Below are positions 35,658 to 44,583 of a stretch of 64,000 nucleotides of DNA, piece by piece. A program made the position numbers and the translations under genes. The notes under the pieces are model-generated. The model saw nothing but the letters and a program-made list of their open reading frames with translations. It made no database searches and was not told the DNA's origin. The first letter of the stretch is position 1. Every line of letters begins with the position of its first letter. Location of the stretch: positions 992,001-1,056,000 of the forward strand of contig PS015010.1 in assembly GCA_048213135.1 (NCBI GenBank), given 5' to 3'. Source of the stretch: Reclinomonas americana ATCC 50394 (taxonomy: Eukaryota > Jakobida > Jakobea > Jakobida).

Positions 35658-35897
35658 TGATCAACAGAAGCTCTTTGTCTGGTTCTGGCAATGGCTAGCA
35701 TTACTTCGGAATATTAAAATAATGTACGGAGAAAGTCTCTTGCATTCAACATAAGTCCGCCCTCTCTGCAAATAATAATAAGCGCAGAAAACTGGCCCCT
35801 TTGTTTGATGATATAAATGGAGCTTGAATACTTTACCCTGAATTATTCGTTTTATGCTTTTAGTATATGCATATTCTTGTTGAATGGGGCTGTCCAG

Positions 35898-36767
35898 TTA
35901 CTGTAAAAAAACATCCAAATAATCGAATATAGTTTTTGTTTGCATCATCAGGCCGACATGGTTTTGATTGGGAACAATGGCCAGTTGCGATTTCGGCATG
36001 GGTTGCAGACCAGCGGCAACACCTCCTCCCAGCAATTGATATGTTTTTGCCAATTCGATTTTATCCATGCCATCGTTATCACCCGATATGATTAATACAG
36101 GTGCGGTGATTTTGGCGATATTGTCGTCACCCAGATTAAATGGCTCTCCGGCCGAGGCAATCATTTGCTCCACGAACCTGGTCCATTTTGTTTTATCCGG
36201 CGCTACCGCATCATAGGCGGCCTGAAGAGGTGAATTGGCAAAAAATTCCGGCTTCATGGTTTTGAAAACACTGTTTACCTCGCTTACCCAGCCTTCACTT
36301 TTATGAACAGAAGAAATGATAACCAGTTTTCTCAGCCGTTTAGGACTTTGTATAGCAAACTGGTAGGCAACCTGGCCGCCAAAACTGTATCCCGCTATAT
36401 CAGCGCTGTCAATTTTCAGGTAGTCCATCACTTTTTCCACATCACTGGCTAAAGTTGCCCGGGATAATTTTCTTTCTGAGAAAGGAGTGTGTCCGTGTCC
36501 CTGCAGTTCAAGTGCAATTACTTTTCTTGTTTTCGCCAATTCGGGGATTAATTGCCCCCAATTCATTTCAATGGTATAGTAAGCGCCATGCAGTAAAACG
36601 ACAGGCTTACCATTGCCGTATACTTCGTAATAAACCTGGGTGCCGTTAGCCGGTGCATAGCCACTGCTGGCAGGTTTGATTTGTGCATGGGATGAAGATG
36701 CTGCGGTCATAATGGTTGTAATTAGAAGTAATTGAATAAGATGGCTTACGTTGAATATATTTTTCAT
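35898..36767 (-). CDS. Secreted alpha/beta hydrolase
   Basis: This 289-residue protein starts at ATG 36767 (MKNIFNVSHLIQLLLITTIM), giving a signal peptide with cleavage near SSSHAQ. Further upstream codons in the open frame look non-coding. The fold shows VVLLHGAYYT (oxyanion), LELQGHGHTP, nucleophile elbow GYSFGG, an Asp in SGDNDGM and a late His in PNQNHVGLM. It belongs to the general alpha/beta-hydrolase fold; the substrate cannot be predicted. It is transcribed toward the AT-rich cassette and has no operon partner. Confidence 0.87.
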   Translation of the reverse strand: MKNIFNVSHLIQLLLITTIMTAASSSHAQIKPASSGYAPANGTQVYYEVYGNGKPVVLLHGAYYTIEMNWGQLIPELAKTRKVIALELQGHGHTPFSERKLSRATLASDVEKVMDYLKIDSADIAGYSFGGQVAYQFAIQSPKRLRKLVIISSVHKSEGWVSEVNSVFKTMKPEFFANSPLQAAYDAVAPDKTKWTRFVEQMIASAGEPFNLGDDNIAKITAPVLIISGDNDGMDKIELAKTYQLLGGGVAAGLQPMPKSQLAIVPNQNHVGLMMQTKTIFDYLDVFLQ

Positions 36768-37115
36768 AAAGCTGCCGGGGTTTAGTTTGATTGGCTGGTG
36801 ACCATACAAAGATCGCAGGTATTTCAGGATTCTGCAATGTGTAAAAACGACAACTTTAGGGGTGAATTCCGACAGGCAGTTGCATACAGATTCCTGATGA
36901 GTTGCAATAGAGCAATGAAGAAGAAACAGGAGAACTATGGGTATTACATTGAGCTCTTTTGTGAAGATCATTTACCAATGTCAAGAATGGTATTCGGTGG
37001 AGCAATTACAGACTTTCATTGATAACCTGCCTTTTGGTACCCGGATTGGGTGTATTTCTGAGGTTGGATGGAGTCGCCTCATTTGCATTGTTTATTTTTC
37101 AACCGGATACATGCT
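36768..37115. other. Intergenic stretch with no convincing gene
   Basis: A plus-strand frame from 36937 runs 113 codons but continues antisense into the minus-strand gene at 37116, and neither it nor the overlapping frame from 36798 shows a signal or domain I recognise. The region probably holds the promoter for the minus-strand hydrolase. Some decayed coding sequence cannot be excluded. Confidence 0.5.
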
Positions 37116-38333
37116 TTACTCCAGCATCTTCCGTATCGCGTCAAAGCTAAAGTTTTCCGTAAAATTATTAACCAGCCGGAGCGATGACGGTACCGGTACA
37201 TATCGGAAAGCGATCGTTATGATCTGTGGCCTGGCTTGTTGCTGTGCAGCCGGTGTAAAGTATTCCGGGTTATATTGATAAAGCGGTTCACTTTTCTTCT
37301 CACCATCGTAAAACTTCCAGAACCGCCTGTAGTTGGTTCTTTCGGTAAGTTTAGCTTTATAGTTAAGCGATGCGTCTTCTATGAGATTGACTACCGCCTG
37401 CGCTGACAACCATTCTGCCTTTTCACTGCTTAGTATTTTTTTTACGACTGCCATCTTATCATTTACATCGGCCTCCCAATTGCTGTACTGTTTTACACCG
37501 GCATCATGATCTGAAGTCAGTTTGACAACCAGTTTCTGAAAATGCAGTTTTTCTCTTTCATAGTATTCCAGCAAGCTTTGCAGGTATTCCCTGCGGCTGA
37601 CCGGGACCAGTACAGGAAGCGCCTTTTTTTTGATGAACCAATAGCGATAAACATATGTACCGCGATTGTTGGGCCTGATCTCTTTTTCCGGCACGTCCTG
37701 GAAATACCCGTTCCCGGAGTTGATGGCATCAATGAGCGACTGGTTGCTGCACGACATATAGGTAAACAAACTGATCAAACGGGCGTTAACATCCGATGGC
37801 TTATGATTTTTCCAATCCATATACTGGAAGCCAAAATCATAATCCCCCGTACTGCTGCCAAACGGGAGCCTTAAGAAACGATCCATGGTACTGAGCTGGA
37901 CCGCATTCATGTATATCCGTAAAACAGTGCTGTACTCACTGTTCCTGATTACTTTCCCCCTGGCACAAAAATATTCATACAGGGCAGATTGAAAAGTGTA
38001 GGTGCCTAACCTGGTATTCGCAAAATACCTGTACCCTTCGGTGGAGTAATAATTTTCCCAGTTGCCACCGGTAAGGTCAAAACCGGTGCGGCTTAGCAAC
38101 TCTATTTTTTCGACCTGTTCCAGCGTTCGTTTAGCCATTGCCTTATCGCCTTCCGAAACCATTTTGTTAAAGTATTCTGATCTTACGGCAGGCCAGGGGT
38201 ATTGAGCAGCAGTAAGGTATTTGCCGGGCATTGCGTCTAACTCCGTATTGCTTTTGCAATCCTGGGCAGCAACCCGGTGTGCCAATAAAAATACAGGCAG
38301 CAGGGCCATTGTAACAGCGGATACACATTTCAT
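37116..38333 (-). CDS. Secreted protein of unknown function (405 residues)
   Basis: I do not recognise this protein. A signal peptide is clear (MKCVSAVTMALLPVFLLAHR, cleavage near AAQ). The mature part looks mainly alpha-helical with charged, Tyr-rich segments (LYEYFCARGKVIRNSEYS, REYLQSLLEYYEREKLHF) and three cysteines. There is no lipobox and no metal motif. The C-terminus contains a short beta-rich part (RPQIITIAFRYVPVPSSL). It stands alone between the hydrolase gene and the divergent TetR gene. Confidence 0.75.
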   Translation of the reverse strand: MKCVSAVTMALLPVFLLAHRVAAQDCKSNTELDAMPGKYLTAAQYPWPAVRSEYFNKMVSEGDKAMAKRTLEQVEKIELLSRTGFDLTGGNWENYYSTEGYRYFANTRLGTYTFQSALYEYFCARGKVIRNSEYSTVLRIYMNAVQLSTMDRFLRLPFGSSTGDYDFGFQYMDWKNHKPSDVNARLISLFTYMSCSNQSLIDAINSGNGYFQDVPEKEIRPNNRGTYVYRYWFIKKKALPVLVPVSRREYLQSLLEYYEREKLHFQKLVVKLTSDHDAGVKQYSNWEADVNDKMAVVKKILSSEKAEWLSAQAVVNLIEDASLNYKAKLTERTNYRRFWKFYDGEKKSEPLYQYNPEYFTPAAQQQARPQIITIAFRYVPVPSSLRLVNNFTENFSFDAIRKMLE

Positions 38334-38454
38334 GAATGATTGTTGTCATCATTTTTTGACACATAAAAGTAGCATGGAATCGCTGGCGTATCTATACTGA
38401 AAAAGTAGGATTTACCCGGATCTGTATACGCCAGCGTCTTTATCATCTTAAAAA

Positions 38455-38468
38455 ATACCAATCGGTAT
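38455..38468. promoter_or_regulatory. Imperfect TetR operator before the tetR gene
   Basis: ATACCAATCGGTAT differs by one base from the core of the perfect palindrome upstream of the thiolase gene (39114-39133). A TATATTTG (-7-type) element follows at 38480-38487, only six bases before the ATG, which suggests autoregulation and a very short or absent leader. Confidence 0.75.
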
Positions 38469-38493
38469 ATAATTTATCCTATATTTGCTTCTC

Positions 38494-39099
38494 ATGACAC
38501 AGGAAGCCTTATCAAAATCAGAACGGACACGGCAGTTTATCATTGAAAGAACCGCACCGGTGTTCAATGCCAAAGGTTTCGCCGGAACTTCGCTTAGCGA
38601 TCTTACAGCGGTAACGGGTCTTACCAAAGGAAGCATTTACGGGAACTTCGGGAATAAAGATGAAGTAGCACTCGCCGCTTTTGATTACAATTTCGGAAAA
38701 GTAACGGCCTACGTAAAAGCCAGGATACTCGCCACCGACAATGCCATCGAACGGTTATTGGTGTACCCGCAGGTGTACCGCAATTTCCTGAAGATACCTT
38801 TTCTGCAAACGGGTTGTCCTATTCTTAATACCTCCACTGAGGCAGACGATACCCATCCGCAGCTGAAAGAAAAAGCAGCTGCAGCCCTGGCATTCTGGAA
38901 AGCCTCCATCGAAAACCAGGTAAAAAGAGGAATAGAGAGAAAAGAAATCAAAACCGGCACCAACCCGTCAGAGATCGCTGTCATAACCACGTCGCTTATT
39001 GAAGGCGCTGTGATGCAGGCCAAAGTGACGAACAGATCCAATGATCTGAAAACAGCCATGAATTTCCTGGAAGGATTTATTAATAGTTTGAAAGCATAA
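38494..39099 (+). CDS. TetR-family repressor
   Basis: This is a 201-residue regulator; ATG 38494 gives the usual N-terminus, while the frame opens three codons earlier. The HTH is FNAKGFAGTSLSDLTAVTGL followed by TKGSIYGNFGNKDEV, a standard TetR_N domain at about 12-58. The C-terminal ligand domain carries CPILNTSTEADDTHP, similar to the TetR_C_11/AcrR-like group. It lies 45 bp before the thiolase operon. Matching palindromes stand before its own gene and before the operon, so it most likely represses both; a CoA- or acyl-type ligand is a guess from the operon content. Confidence 0.9.
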   Translation: MTQEALSKSERTRQFIIERTAPVFNAKGFAGTSLSDLTAVTGLTKGSIYGNFGNKDEVALAAFDYNFGKVTAYVKARILATDNAIERLLVYPQVYRNFLKIPFLQTGCPILNTSTEADDTHPQLKEKAAAALAFWKASIENQVKRGIERKEIKTGTNPSEIAVITTSLIEGAVMQAKVTNRSNDLKTAMNFLEGFINSLKA

Positions 39100-39104
39100 T
39101 TTTT

Positions 39105-39135
39105 TTGACTTTTAATATACCGATCGGTATATTTT
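39105..39135 (+). promoter_or_regulatory. Thiolase operon promoter with TetR operator
   Basis: TTG at 39105-39107, a 20-bp spacer and TATATTTT (39128-39135, one mismatch to TAnnTTTG) form the promoter. The perfect 20-bp palindrome with half-site AATATACCGA (39114-39133) fills the spacer and overlaps the -7 element, so bound repressor would block RNA polymerase. Confidence 0.8.
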
Positions 39136-39144
39136 ATTTGTGAT

Positions 39145-40332
39145 ATGAAAGAAGTATTTATCGTTTCGGCAAAGCGCACTGCCACAGGGGGATTTTTAGG
39201 CGCCCTCCGTTCATTCAGTGCCACAGAACTGGGCTCTATCGCTATTAAGCACAGTTACCAGGCTGTAGGAGTTGACCCGGAGAATATTAACGCGGTGTAT
39301 TTCGGCAATGTACTATCAGCTAACCTGGGACAATCCCCTGCCCGGCAGGCGGCCATAGGAGCGGGGTTGCCTGTACAGGCGGACTGCACCACCGTTAATA
39401 AAGTATGCGCTTCGGGTATGAAAGCTATTATGCTTGGGGCGCAACAGATCATGCTTGGGCAAGCCGATTTGGTAATGACCGGCGGCATGGAAAGTATGAG
39501 CAATGTACCCCACTATACGATGCAACGAATGGGAACGAAGCTGGGTGATCTGCAACTGACCGATGGTTTACTGAAAGACGGGCTCACCGATGCCTATCAT
39601 CATTTTCATATGGGCAATGCTGCCGAGCTATGTGCCAGGGAGTTTGGTATATCAAGAGAGGCCCAGGACGAGTATGCATTGCAATCTTATGCCAAAGCCA
39701 GCAACGCCACAAGAGCAGGGAAGTTTGCCCGTGAAATAATTCCCATCACGATTAAGGAAAAGAACGCAGATGTGATATTCGATAAAGATGAAGACATCGC
39801 GAAGATCATTCCCGGCAAAGTACCTCTGCTCCGGCCCGTATTTGAACAAAATGGTACCATTACCGCCGCCAATGCCAGCAACCTGAATGATGGGGCAGCA
39901 GCGCTGTTACTGGCCGCACCAGAAGCTGTTGACAAATATGGCTTACAACCGCTGGCAAAGATCATCTCGTTTGCCGACGCTGCCCAGGCTCCTGAAAAAT
40001 TTACGACCTCGCCTTCGCTGGCCATTCCCAAAGCTTTGGCATATGCCGGGCTTTCTCTGGATAATATGGACCTGGCAGAAATAAATGAAGCATACGCTGC
40101 GGTAATGATCGCCAATCAACAACTGCTGGGACTGGATATGAAAAAAGTAAACGTGTATGGCGGCGCTGTTGCCATGGGGCATCCATTGGGTGCTTCGGGT
40201 GCACGGATCACCTGCACTTTATTGTCGGCTTTGCAACAGGAAGGCGGCAGGTATGGCATCGCTGCGATCTGTAATGGCGGTGGTGGGGCTTCTGCTATCA
40301 TCATTGAAAACCTCGTTAATAACCTCATATGA
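39145..40332 (+). CDS. Acetyl-CoA C-acetyltransferase (thiolase)
   Basis: This is a 395-residue thiolase II. The acyl-accepting Cys is Cys 88 in KVCASGMKA. The C-terminal signature has MGHPLGASGARI (His) and CNGGGGASA (second Cys). NEAYAAV is the usual NEAFA variant. It interconverts two acetyl-CoA with acetoacetyl-CoA, or cleaves longer 3-ketoacyl-CoA. It is the first gene of a five-gene operon controlled by the adjacent TetR palindrome; its stop overlaps the next start by 4 bp (ATGA). Confidence 0.94.
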   Translation: MKEVFIVSAKRTATGGFLGALRSFSATELGSIAIKHSYQAVGVDPENINAVYFGNVLSANLGQSPARQAAIGAGLPVQADCTTVNKVCASGMKAIMLGAQQIMLGQADLVMTGGMESMSNVPHYTMQRMGTKLGDLQLTDGLLKDGLTDAYHHFHMGNAAELCAREFGISREAQDEYALQSYAKASNATRAGKFAREIIPITIKEKNADVIFDKDEDIAKIIPGKVPLLRPVFEQNGTITAANASNLNDGAAALLLAAPEAVDKYGLQPLAKIISFADAAQAPEKFTTSPSLAIPKALAYAGLSLDNMDLAEINEAYAAVMIANQQLLGLDMKKVNVYGGAVAMGHPLGASGARITCTLLSALQQEGGRYGIAAICNGGGGASAIIIENLVNNLI

Positions 40333-40817
40333 AAGAGATGAAAAAAGTACTGGAAAGCAATATGAAGATCCGCTTTCATGATTGCGATCCTTTTAATCAC
40401 CTGAACAATTCGAGGTATATCGATTACTTCATGACGGCGAGAGGGGATCAGCTTATTGAGAATTACGATTTCGACATCTACCAGCTGGCGAAAGAGAAAG
40501 GCCTGGGCTGGGTTTCAGCACAAACGCAGGTGGCTTACCTGCGGCCTGCATTTGTTATGGAAGAAGTAACGATACAAACACAGCTGATCGCTTTCAGTGA
40601 AAAATCACTGCTGCTGGAAGCTATTATGTGGGATATTGAAAAACAGCATATAAAAGCCGTCATGTGGACAACCCTCGTTCATTTCGATATCCTGCAGCAA
40701 AAAAGTCTCCGGCATACGGATGAACTCACCACCTTGTTTCAGCAGATCGTAAACCCGCCGGAGGTGGCAGTTGGTTTTGAAGAAAGAGTTAAGCAACTGC
40801 GCCCCGTAAAAGTATAA
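40329..40817 (+). CDS. Acyl-CoA thioesterase, hotdog fold
   Basis: This 162-residue protein starts with the ATGA overlap of the thiolase stop. The 4HBT signature is RFHDCDPFNHLNNSRYIDYF, with the catalytic-type Asp in DCDPFNHLNN, followed by the central helix and beta-sheet. It should hydrolyse an acyl-CoA, releasing the free acid. Beside a thiolase, the likely substrate is a short beta-oxo or related acyl-CoA made by that enzyme; this is inference from position. Confidence 0.88.
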   Translation: MKEMKKVLESNMKIRFHDCDPFNHLNNSRYIDYFMTARGDQLIENYDFDIYQLAKEKGLGWVSAQTQVAYLRPAFVMEEVTIQTQLIAFSEKSLLLEAIMWDIEKQHIKAVMWTTLVHFDILQQKSLRHTDELTTLFQQIVNPPEVAVGFEERVKQLRPVKV

Positions 40818-40843
40818 GTCACCCATTAAATCCCAACATAGCA

Positions 40844-41536
40844 ATGAAAAAGATCGGACTGGTCGGCGGTATCAGCTGGACCTCTACAATAGATTATTAT
40901 CGTTTTATCAATGAAGAAGTGAACCGCCGCTCAGATGGCCCGGATTTCGCCGAATGCATCATCTACTCAATCAACTTCCGCGACTTCAACACTGCCAATG
41001 CCCGCCACGATTGGAATGCAACGGCTGCACTGCTTACAGAAGCCGCGCTGAACCTGCAAAAGGCAGGGGCGGATGTTATCCTGCTTTGTGCCAACACGGC
41101 GCATAAGGTAGCGGAAAGAGTAAAAGAAAGCATAGGACTGCCGCTGATCGACATCAGGCTTGAAACGGCAAAGGCTATACGAAAACAAGGCTTGTCAAAA
41201 GTAGGCCTGCTGGGCACCGTTTACACCATGGAAATGGATTTTTATAAAGATGTCCTTGCCCGCGAAGGCATTGAAGTGATCATCCCCGAAAGCAAAACCG
41301 ACCGGGATTATATGGAAACAACACTCGTTGACGAACTCGGGGAAGGTGTACTGCTGGATACCACCAAACAGGAATATATGAGGATCGCCAATGTGCTGGT
41401 TGACCGCGGGGCTGAGGGTATTATACTGGGGTGCACGGAAATCCCATTACTGCTTTCACAGGCGGATTTTGCCGTCCCGGTTTTCAATTCAACATATATC
41501 CATGCCTGCGCCGCAGCGGATTTTGCAACATCATAA
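40844..41536 (+). CDS. Aspartate/glutamate racemase family protein
   Basis: This is a 230-residue protein of the Asp/Glu racemase superfamily (YgeA/RacD type). Both catalytic cysteines are present: Cys 82 in LCANTAHK and Cys 197 in LGCTEIP. The N-terminus MKKIGLVGGISWTSTIDYY is typical. It is a cofactor-independent amino-acid racemase. The next gene encodes an amino-acid permease, so the two may handle one amino acid; the exact substrate is unknown. Confidence 0.9.
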   Translation: MKKIGLVGGISWTSTIDYYRFINEEVNRRSDGPDFAECIIYSINFRDFNTANARHDWNATAALLTEAALNLQKAGADVILLCANTAHKVAERVKESIGLPLIDIRLETAKAIRKQGLSKVGLLGTVYTMEMDFYKDVLAREGIEVIIPESKTDRDYMETTLVDELGEGVLLDTTKQEYMRIANVLVDRGAEGIILGCTEIPLLLSQADFAVPVFNSTYIHACAAADFATS

Positions 41537-41557
41537 AACCCCAACTAACTGCTTAAT

Positions 41558-43033
41558 ATGAATATCGGAAAATACTTTAGACGTAAACCGCTTGAAGCTT
41601 ATAACAGCGACATAAAAACGAGTGAGCTGACACGTACACTGGGAAAATGGGAACTCACCGCAATAGGAGTGGGAGCGGTTATCGGGGGCGGCATCTTTGT
41701 GCTTACGGGTGTAGCCGCTAACCTGCATGCAGGACCGGCCCTGGCTATTTCATTCATTCTTGCCGGCATCGGCTGCCTGTTCGCAGCGCTTTGTTATGCC
41801 GAGTTTTCAGGGATACTGCCGGTGTCGGGTTCAGCCTATGCTTATTCTTACGGCACCATCGGTGAATTTTTTGCCTGGTTCATCGGCTGGAACCTTATCC
41901 TGGAATACATGATGGGTGCTACAACGGTGGCTGTGAGCTGGTCCAAGTATTTTGTAAAACTCCTGCATCTCGCGGGATTGAATCATATCCCGGCCTGGCT
42001 CCTGAATGACCCGGTCTCTGCCAGGGAAGAAGCCATGAAGATGGGTATTGAAGCGCCCGCTTTTGCCATTAACCTGCCCGCGGCGCTGATCGTGTGGCTC
42101 GTCACTTTTATTTTATACCGCGGCATCAGGGAATCGGCGAGGGTAAACAATATCATCGTTATCCTTAAAGTGGCGGCGGTGCTGTTTGTCATTGCGGTAG
42201 GTGCGTTTTATGTGAATAGTTCCAACTGGCATCCTTTTATTCCTGCACAGGTTACAGACGATGCCGGTGCGCATCATTATGGTCTTGCAGGAGTGGTAAC
42301 CGCTGCGGGAATTGTATTCTTCGCTTTTATTGGTTTCGATGCAGTATCAACGCAATCGCAGGAAGCCATCAACCCAACGCGGCATATTCCTTTCGCCATC
42401 ATCGCTTCGCTGGTGGTTTGTACAACCCTCTACATATTGGTTTCACTGGTGCTGACGGGTATGGTTAAGTATACGGAAATAGACAGGGGCGCACCCGTTG
42501 CTTCCGCTTTCGAACTGGCGGGATTGAGCTGGGCCTCTTTGCTGGTAACAGTTGCAGCGGTAGTGGGACTGGTATCCGTGATGCTGGTGATGCTGCTGTC
42601 ACAAACCCGCATCTTCCTGAATATGGCAAAAGACGGTTTGCTGCCCGCCAAAACTTTTGCCGCTGTACACAGTAAATATAAAACGCCCTGGAAAAGTACC
42701 TTGCTGCTGGGAGCCATTGCATCGGTGATTGCGGCAGTTACGCCTATTGAAAAAGCGACCAAGATGACGAGTATCGGCACACTGTTCGCTTTCGCGATGA
42801 TCTGCGGAGCTGTACTGGTGCTGAGAAGGAAAAATCCGCATATCAACCGCCCGTACAAAGTAAAATACCTGCAGGTGGTGGCACCGCTGGGTATTGCGTT
42901 TAACCTCTTCCTGATGCTGAGCCTCGACTATGCCACCTGGCTGCGCTTCCTGGTATGGAGTATCATCGGCATCCTGGTATACTTTCTTTACAGCACCCGG
43001 CACAGCAACCTGAACAACAATCATCCTCAATAA
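41558..43033 (+). CDS. APC-family amino-acid permease
   Basis: This is a 491-residue membrane protein of the APC superfamily, closest in layout to cationic-amino-acid-transporter-like (CAT) members: IGVGAVIGGGIFVLTG in the first membrane helix, GPALAISFILAG, SAYAYSYGTIGEFFAW and a 12-14 helix profile. FFAFIGFDAVSTQSQEAINP marks helix 6 (position about 255-275). It imports an amino acid by proton or substrate exchange. It follows the racemase in the TetR-controlled operon. Confidence 0.92.
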   Translation: MNIGKYFRRKPLEAYNSDIKTSELTRTLGKWELTAIGVGAVIGGGIFVLTGVAANLHAGPALAISFILAGIGCLFAALCYAEFSGILPVSGSAYAYSYGTIGEFFAWFIGWNLILEYMMGATTVAVSWSKYFVKLLHLAGLNHIPAWLLNDPVSAREEAMKMGIEAPAFAINLPAALIVWLVTFILYRGIRESARVNNIIVILKVAAVLFVIAVGAFYVNSSNWHPFIPAQVTDDAGAHHYGLAGVVTAAGIVFFAFIGFDAVSTQSQEAINPTRHIPFAIIASLVVCTTLYILVSLVLTGMVKYTEIDRGAPVASAFELAGLSWASLLVTVAAVVGLVSVMLVMLLSQTRIFLNMAKDGLLPAKTFAAVHSKYKTPWKSTLLLGAIASVIAAVTPIEKATKMTSIGTLFAFAMICGAVLVLRRKNPHINRPYKVKYLQVVAPLGIAFNLFLMLSLDYATWLRFLVWSIIGILVYFLYSTRHSNLNNNHPQ

Positions 43034-43049
43034 TAAAAAGCTTATCAGT

Positions 43050-43985
43050 ATGAATATTGCAGATCACATCTATATCATTGGTGCCGGCGCTATTGGAAAC
43101 GTGCTGGCCGTTCTCCTGTCACATAACGGGAAAAATGTAACCCTGCTTCGCGGGAGCGTAAACGATATACCGGATTCGGTTGACAACATCAGCGTGAAGT
43201 TACAGGACGGAACCCTTGTCAGCGCTGCCATTAAAGTAAGTACGATCAATAATTCCGGTACGCTGGATGGGATTATTGTGCTGACGAATAAGTCATTCGG
43301 GAACCTGCAGCTTTCGGAAACCCTTAAAGGAAGAACAGGCCATTCCCCGATTGTACTTTTACAGAACGGGCTTCATGTTGAACAGCCTTTTTCCAACGGC
43401 CACTTTCCCCAGGTGTACCGCTGTGTTATTTTTGCCACCAGCCAGCCGGGAGAAGAGGGTGCATTGAAATTCAAGCCGGCAGCGGTTTCCCCTATAGGTA
43501 TCGTAAAGGGCGGAAAGGAAACGCTGGCTTTCATTGCAGGACAACTGAGCAGCGGTTATTTCCCGTTTGCAGCAGAAGAAGATATACAGCCTGTCATCTG
43601 GACAAAAGCGATCGCGAACAGTGTGTTTAATTCCGTATGCCCGTTGCTGGAAACCGATAACGGGATATTCGACAGGAATGAACAGGCGCTTGCGATTGCC
43701 AAACGGGTAATAGCCGAATGCATTTCTATAGCCGCCGCCAATGGTGTTTTGCTCGATATGGATGCTGTGGTGAACAGGCTGCTGCTCATCAGCCGTTCTG
43801 CTTCCGGTCAGCTGATATCCACTTACCAGGACATTCTCAACAAGCGAAGGACCGAGATTGACACCCTGAACCTTGCCATTGCCGGTATGGCAAAAGATCT
43901 GGGCAGGGAAGAAGAAGTTGCCGAAACCAGGTTACTGGGTGAGCTGGTAAAACTTAAATCCGAACTGGCCATGAACAACGGGTAA
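43050..43985 (+). CDS. Ketopantoate reductase-like (PanE/ApbA) oxidoreductase
   Basis: This 311-residue protein has an N-terminal Rossmann motif GAGAIGNVLAVLLSHNGKNV and a C-terminal helical domain with the conserved Lys in VIWTKAIANSVFNSVCPLL and the family end TYQDILNKRRTEIDTLNLAI. True PanE reduces 2-dehydropantoate with NADPH for vitamin B5. In this operon (racemase, permease, thiolase) it might instead reduce another 2-oxo or 3-oxo acid. No other pantothenate gene is adjacent, so I do not assign panE. Confidence 0.82.
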   Translation: MNIADHIYIIGAGAIGNVLAVLLSHNGKNVTLLRGSVNDIPDSVDNISVKLQDGTLVSAAIKVSTINNSGTLDGIIVLTNKSFGNLQLSETLKGRTGHSPIVLLQNGLHVEQPFSNGHFPQVYRCVIFATSQPGEEGALKFKPAAVSPIGIVKGGKETLAFIAGQLSSGYFPFAAEEDIQPVIWTKAIANSVFNSVCPLLETDNGIFDRNEQALAIAKRVIAECISIAAANGVLLDMDAVVNRLLLISRSASGQLISTYQDILNKRRTEIDTLNLAIAGMAKDLGREEEVAETRLLGELVKLKSELAMNNG

Positions 43986-44046
43986 AAACTAAATTATCTT
44001 ATTTTTATAATAAATTATTGTTTTACGATAATTAGTTTTACTTTTG
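43985..44046 (+). promoter_or_regulatory. Promoter and large palindromic operator of the DUF2975/XRE pair
   Basis: Arms AAAACTAAATTATC (43985-43998) and GATAATTAGTTTT (44027-44039) pair with one inserted base around a 28-base AT-rich centre. TTG at 44018-44020 and TACTTTTG at 44039-44046 (exact TAnnTTTG, 18-bp spacer) form the promoter, so the right arm lies between the promoter boxes. The adjacent XRE regulator is the natural candidate to bind it. Confidence 0.7.
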
Positions 44047-44062
44047 CAGAAATTAATTTATA

Positions 44063-44581
44063 ATGCAAAAGGTACGTGTTATCGCTACAGGGCTGTTTTA
44101 CCTGTCCAGGATCATTGCCCTGCCTTACCTGCTCACGGCTGCTTATGCCCTGATCAGCATCGTCTTTAAAACACCCGCCTTCAGCCTGTTTGATGGCGGG
44201 AAGCGTTTTGTGATCAACTATCCTTTCACCAGCAACCGTTTCCTCATAGGTGATGATTACAGTTTCGGTTATATATTAGATATGATCGCCTTTATGGGCC
44301 TGTATGGTCTCTTCTTCTGGCTGCTGAGTAATGTATTCAAAACTTTCCGCGAACAAAAGCTGTTCACGCCGAAAGGTGTGAAGCGCCTCACCATTTTTTA
44401 CCTGTTTAATTTCCTTACACCGCTTCCTTTCCTGGTGATGCATATGATACAGGGCTATGAAGTAGGCAGTGTAGTGGTGATAACGATACTGCACGCTGTG
44501 CTGGGCGTATTCGCTTATTTTATGGCGGTCATCTTCAGCAGGGGCCTGCATTTGCAGAACGAACAGGACTTAATTTTTTAA
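44063..44581 (+). CDS. DUF2975 membrane protein
   Basis: This 172-residue membrane protein has four hydrophobic segments, with a Gly/Phe-rich loop after the first (SLFDGGKRFVINYPF) and LLSNVFKTFREQKLFTPKGVKRL, the hallmark of DUF2975, before the third. The family is nearly always paired with a small XRE-type regulator, as here (2 bp gap). Function unknown; such pairs are thought to act as membrane-linked regulatory units. It is controlled by the promoter with the palindrome. Confidence 0.9.
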   Translation: MQKVRVIATGLFYLSRIIALPYLLTAAYALISIVFKTPAFSLFDGGKRFVINYPFTSNRFLIGDDYSFGYILDMIAFMGLYGLFFWLLSNVFKTFREQKLFTPKGVKRLTIFYLFNFLTPLPFLVMHMIQGYEVGSVVVITILHAVLGVFAYFMAVIFSRGLHLQNEQDLIF

Positions 44582-44583
44582 CC

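Larger units (their letters stand above)
28892..35890. mobile_element. Putative AT-rich genomic island next to tRNA-Ser
   Basis: From the tRNA 3' end to about 35.9 kb the DNA is visibly more AT-rich than either flank, in codons as well as in spacers. It begins with a decayed tyrosine integrase directly behind a tRNA gene, the classical layout of an integrated element. It carries an AraC-type regulator and six accessory genes with no housekeeping members. I found no second copy of the tRNA 3' end at the right side by eye, so the right border is only estimated from the change in composition. Confidence 0.5.

Noticed and set aside
35757-35780. Right attachment site of the island (CCGCCCTCTCTGC)
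   Set aside because: Only a loose likeness to the tRNA 3' end; too short to be an att repeat.
36937-37278. Possible small plus-strand gene
   Set aside because: It runs antisense into the 405-residue secreted protein gene and shows no recognisable feature; kept only as an unexplained stretch.
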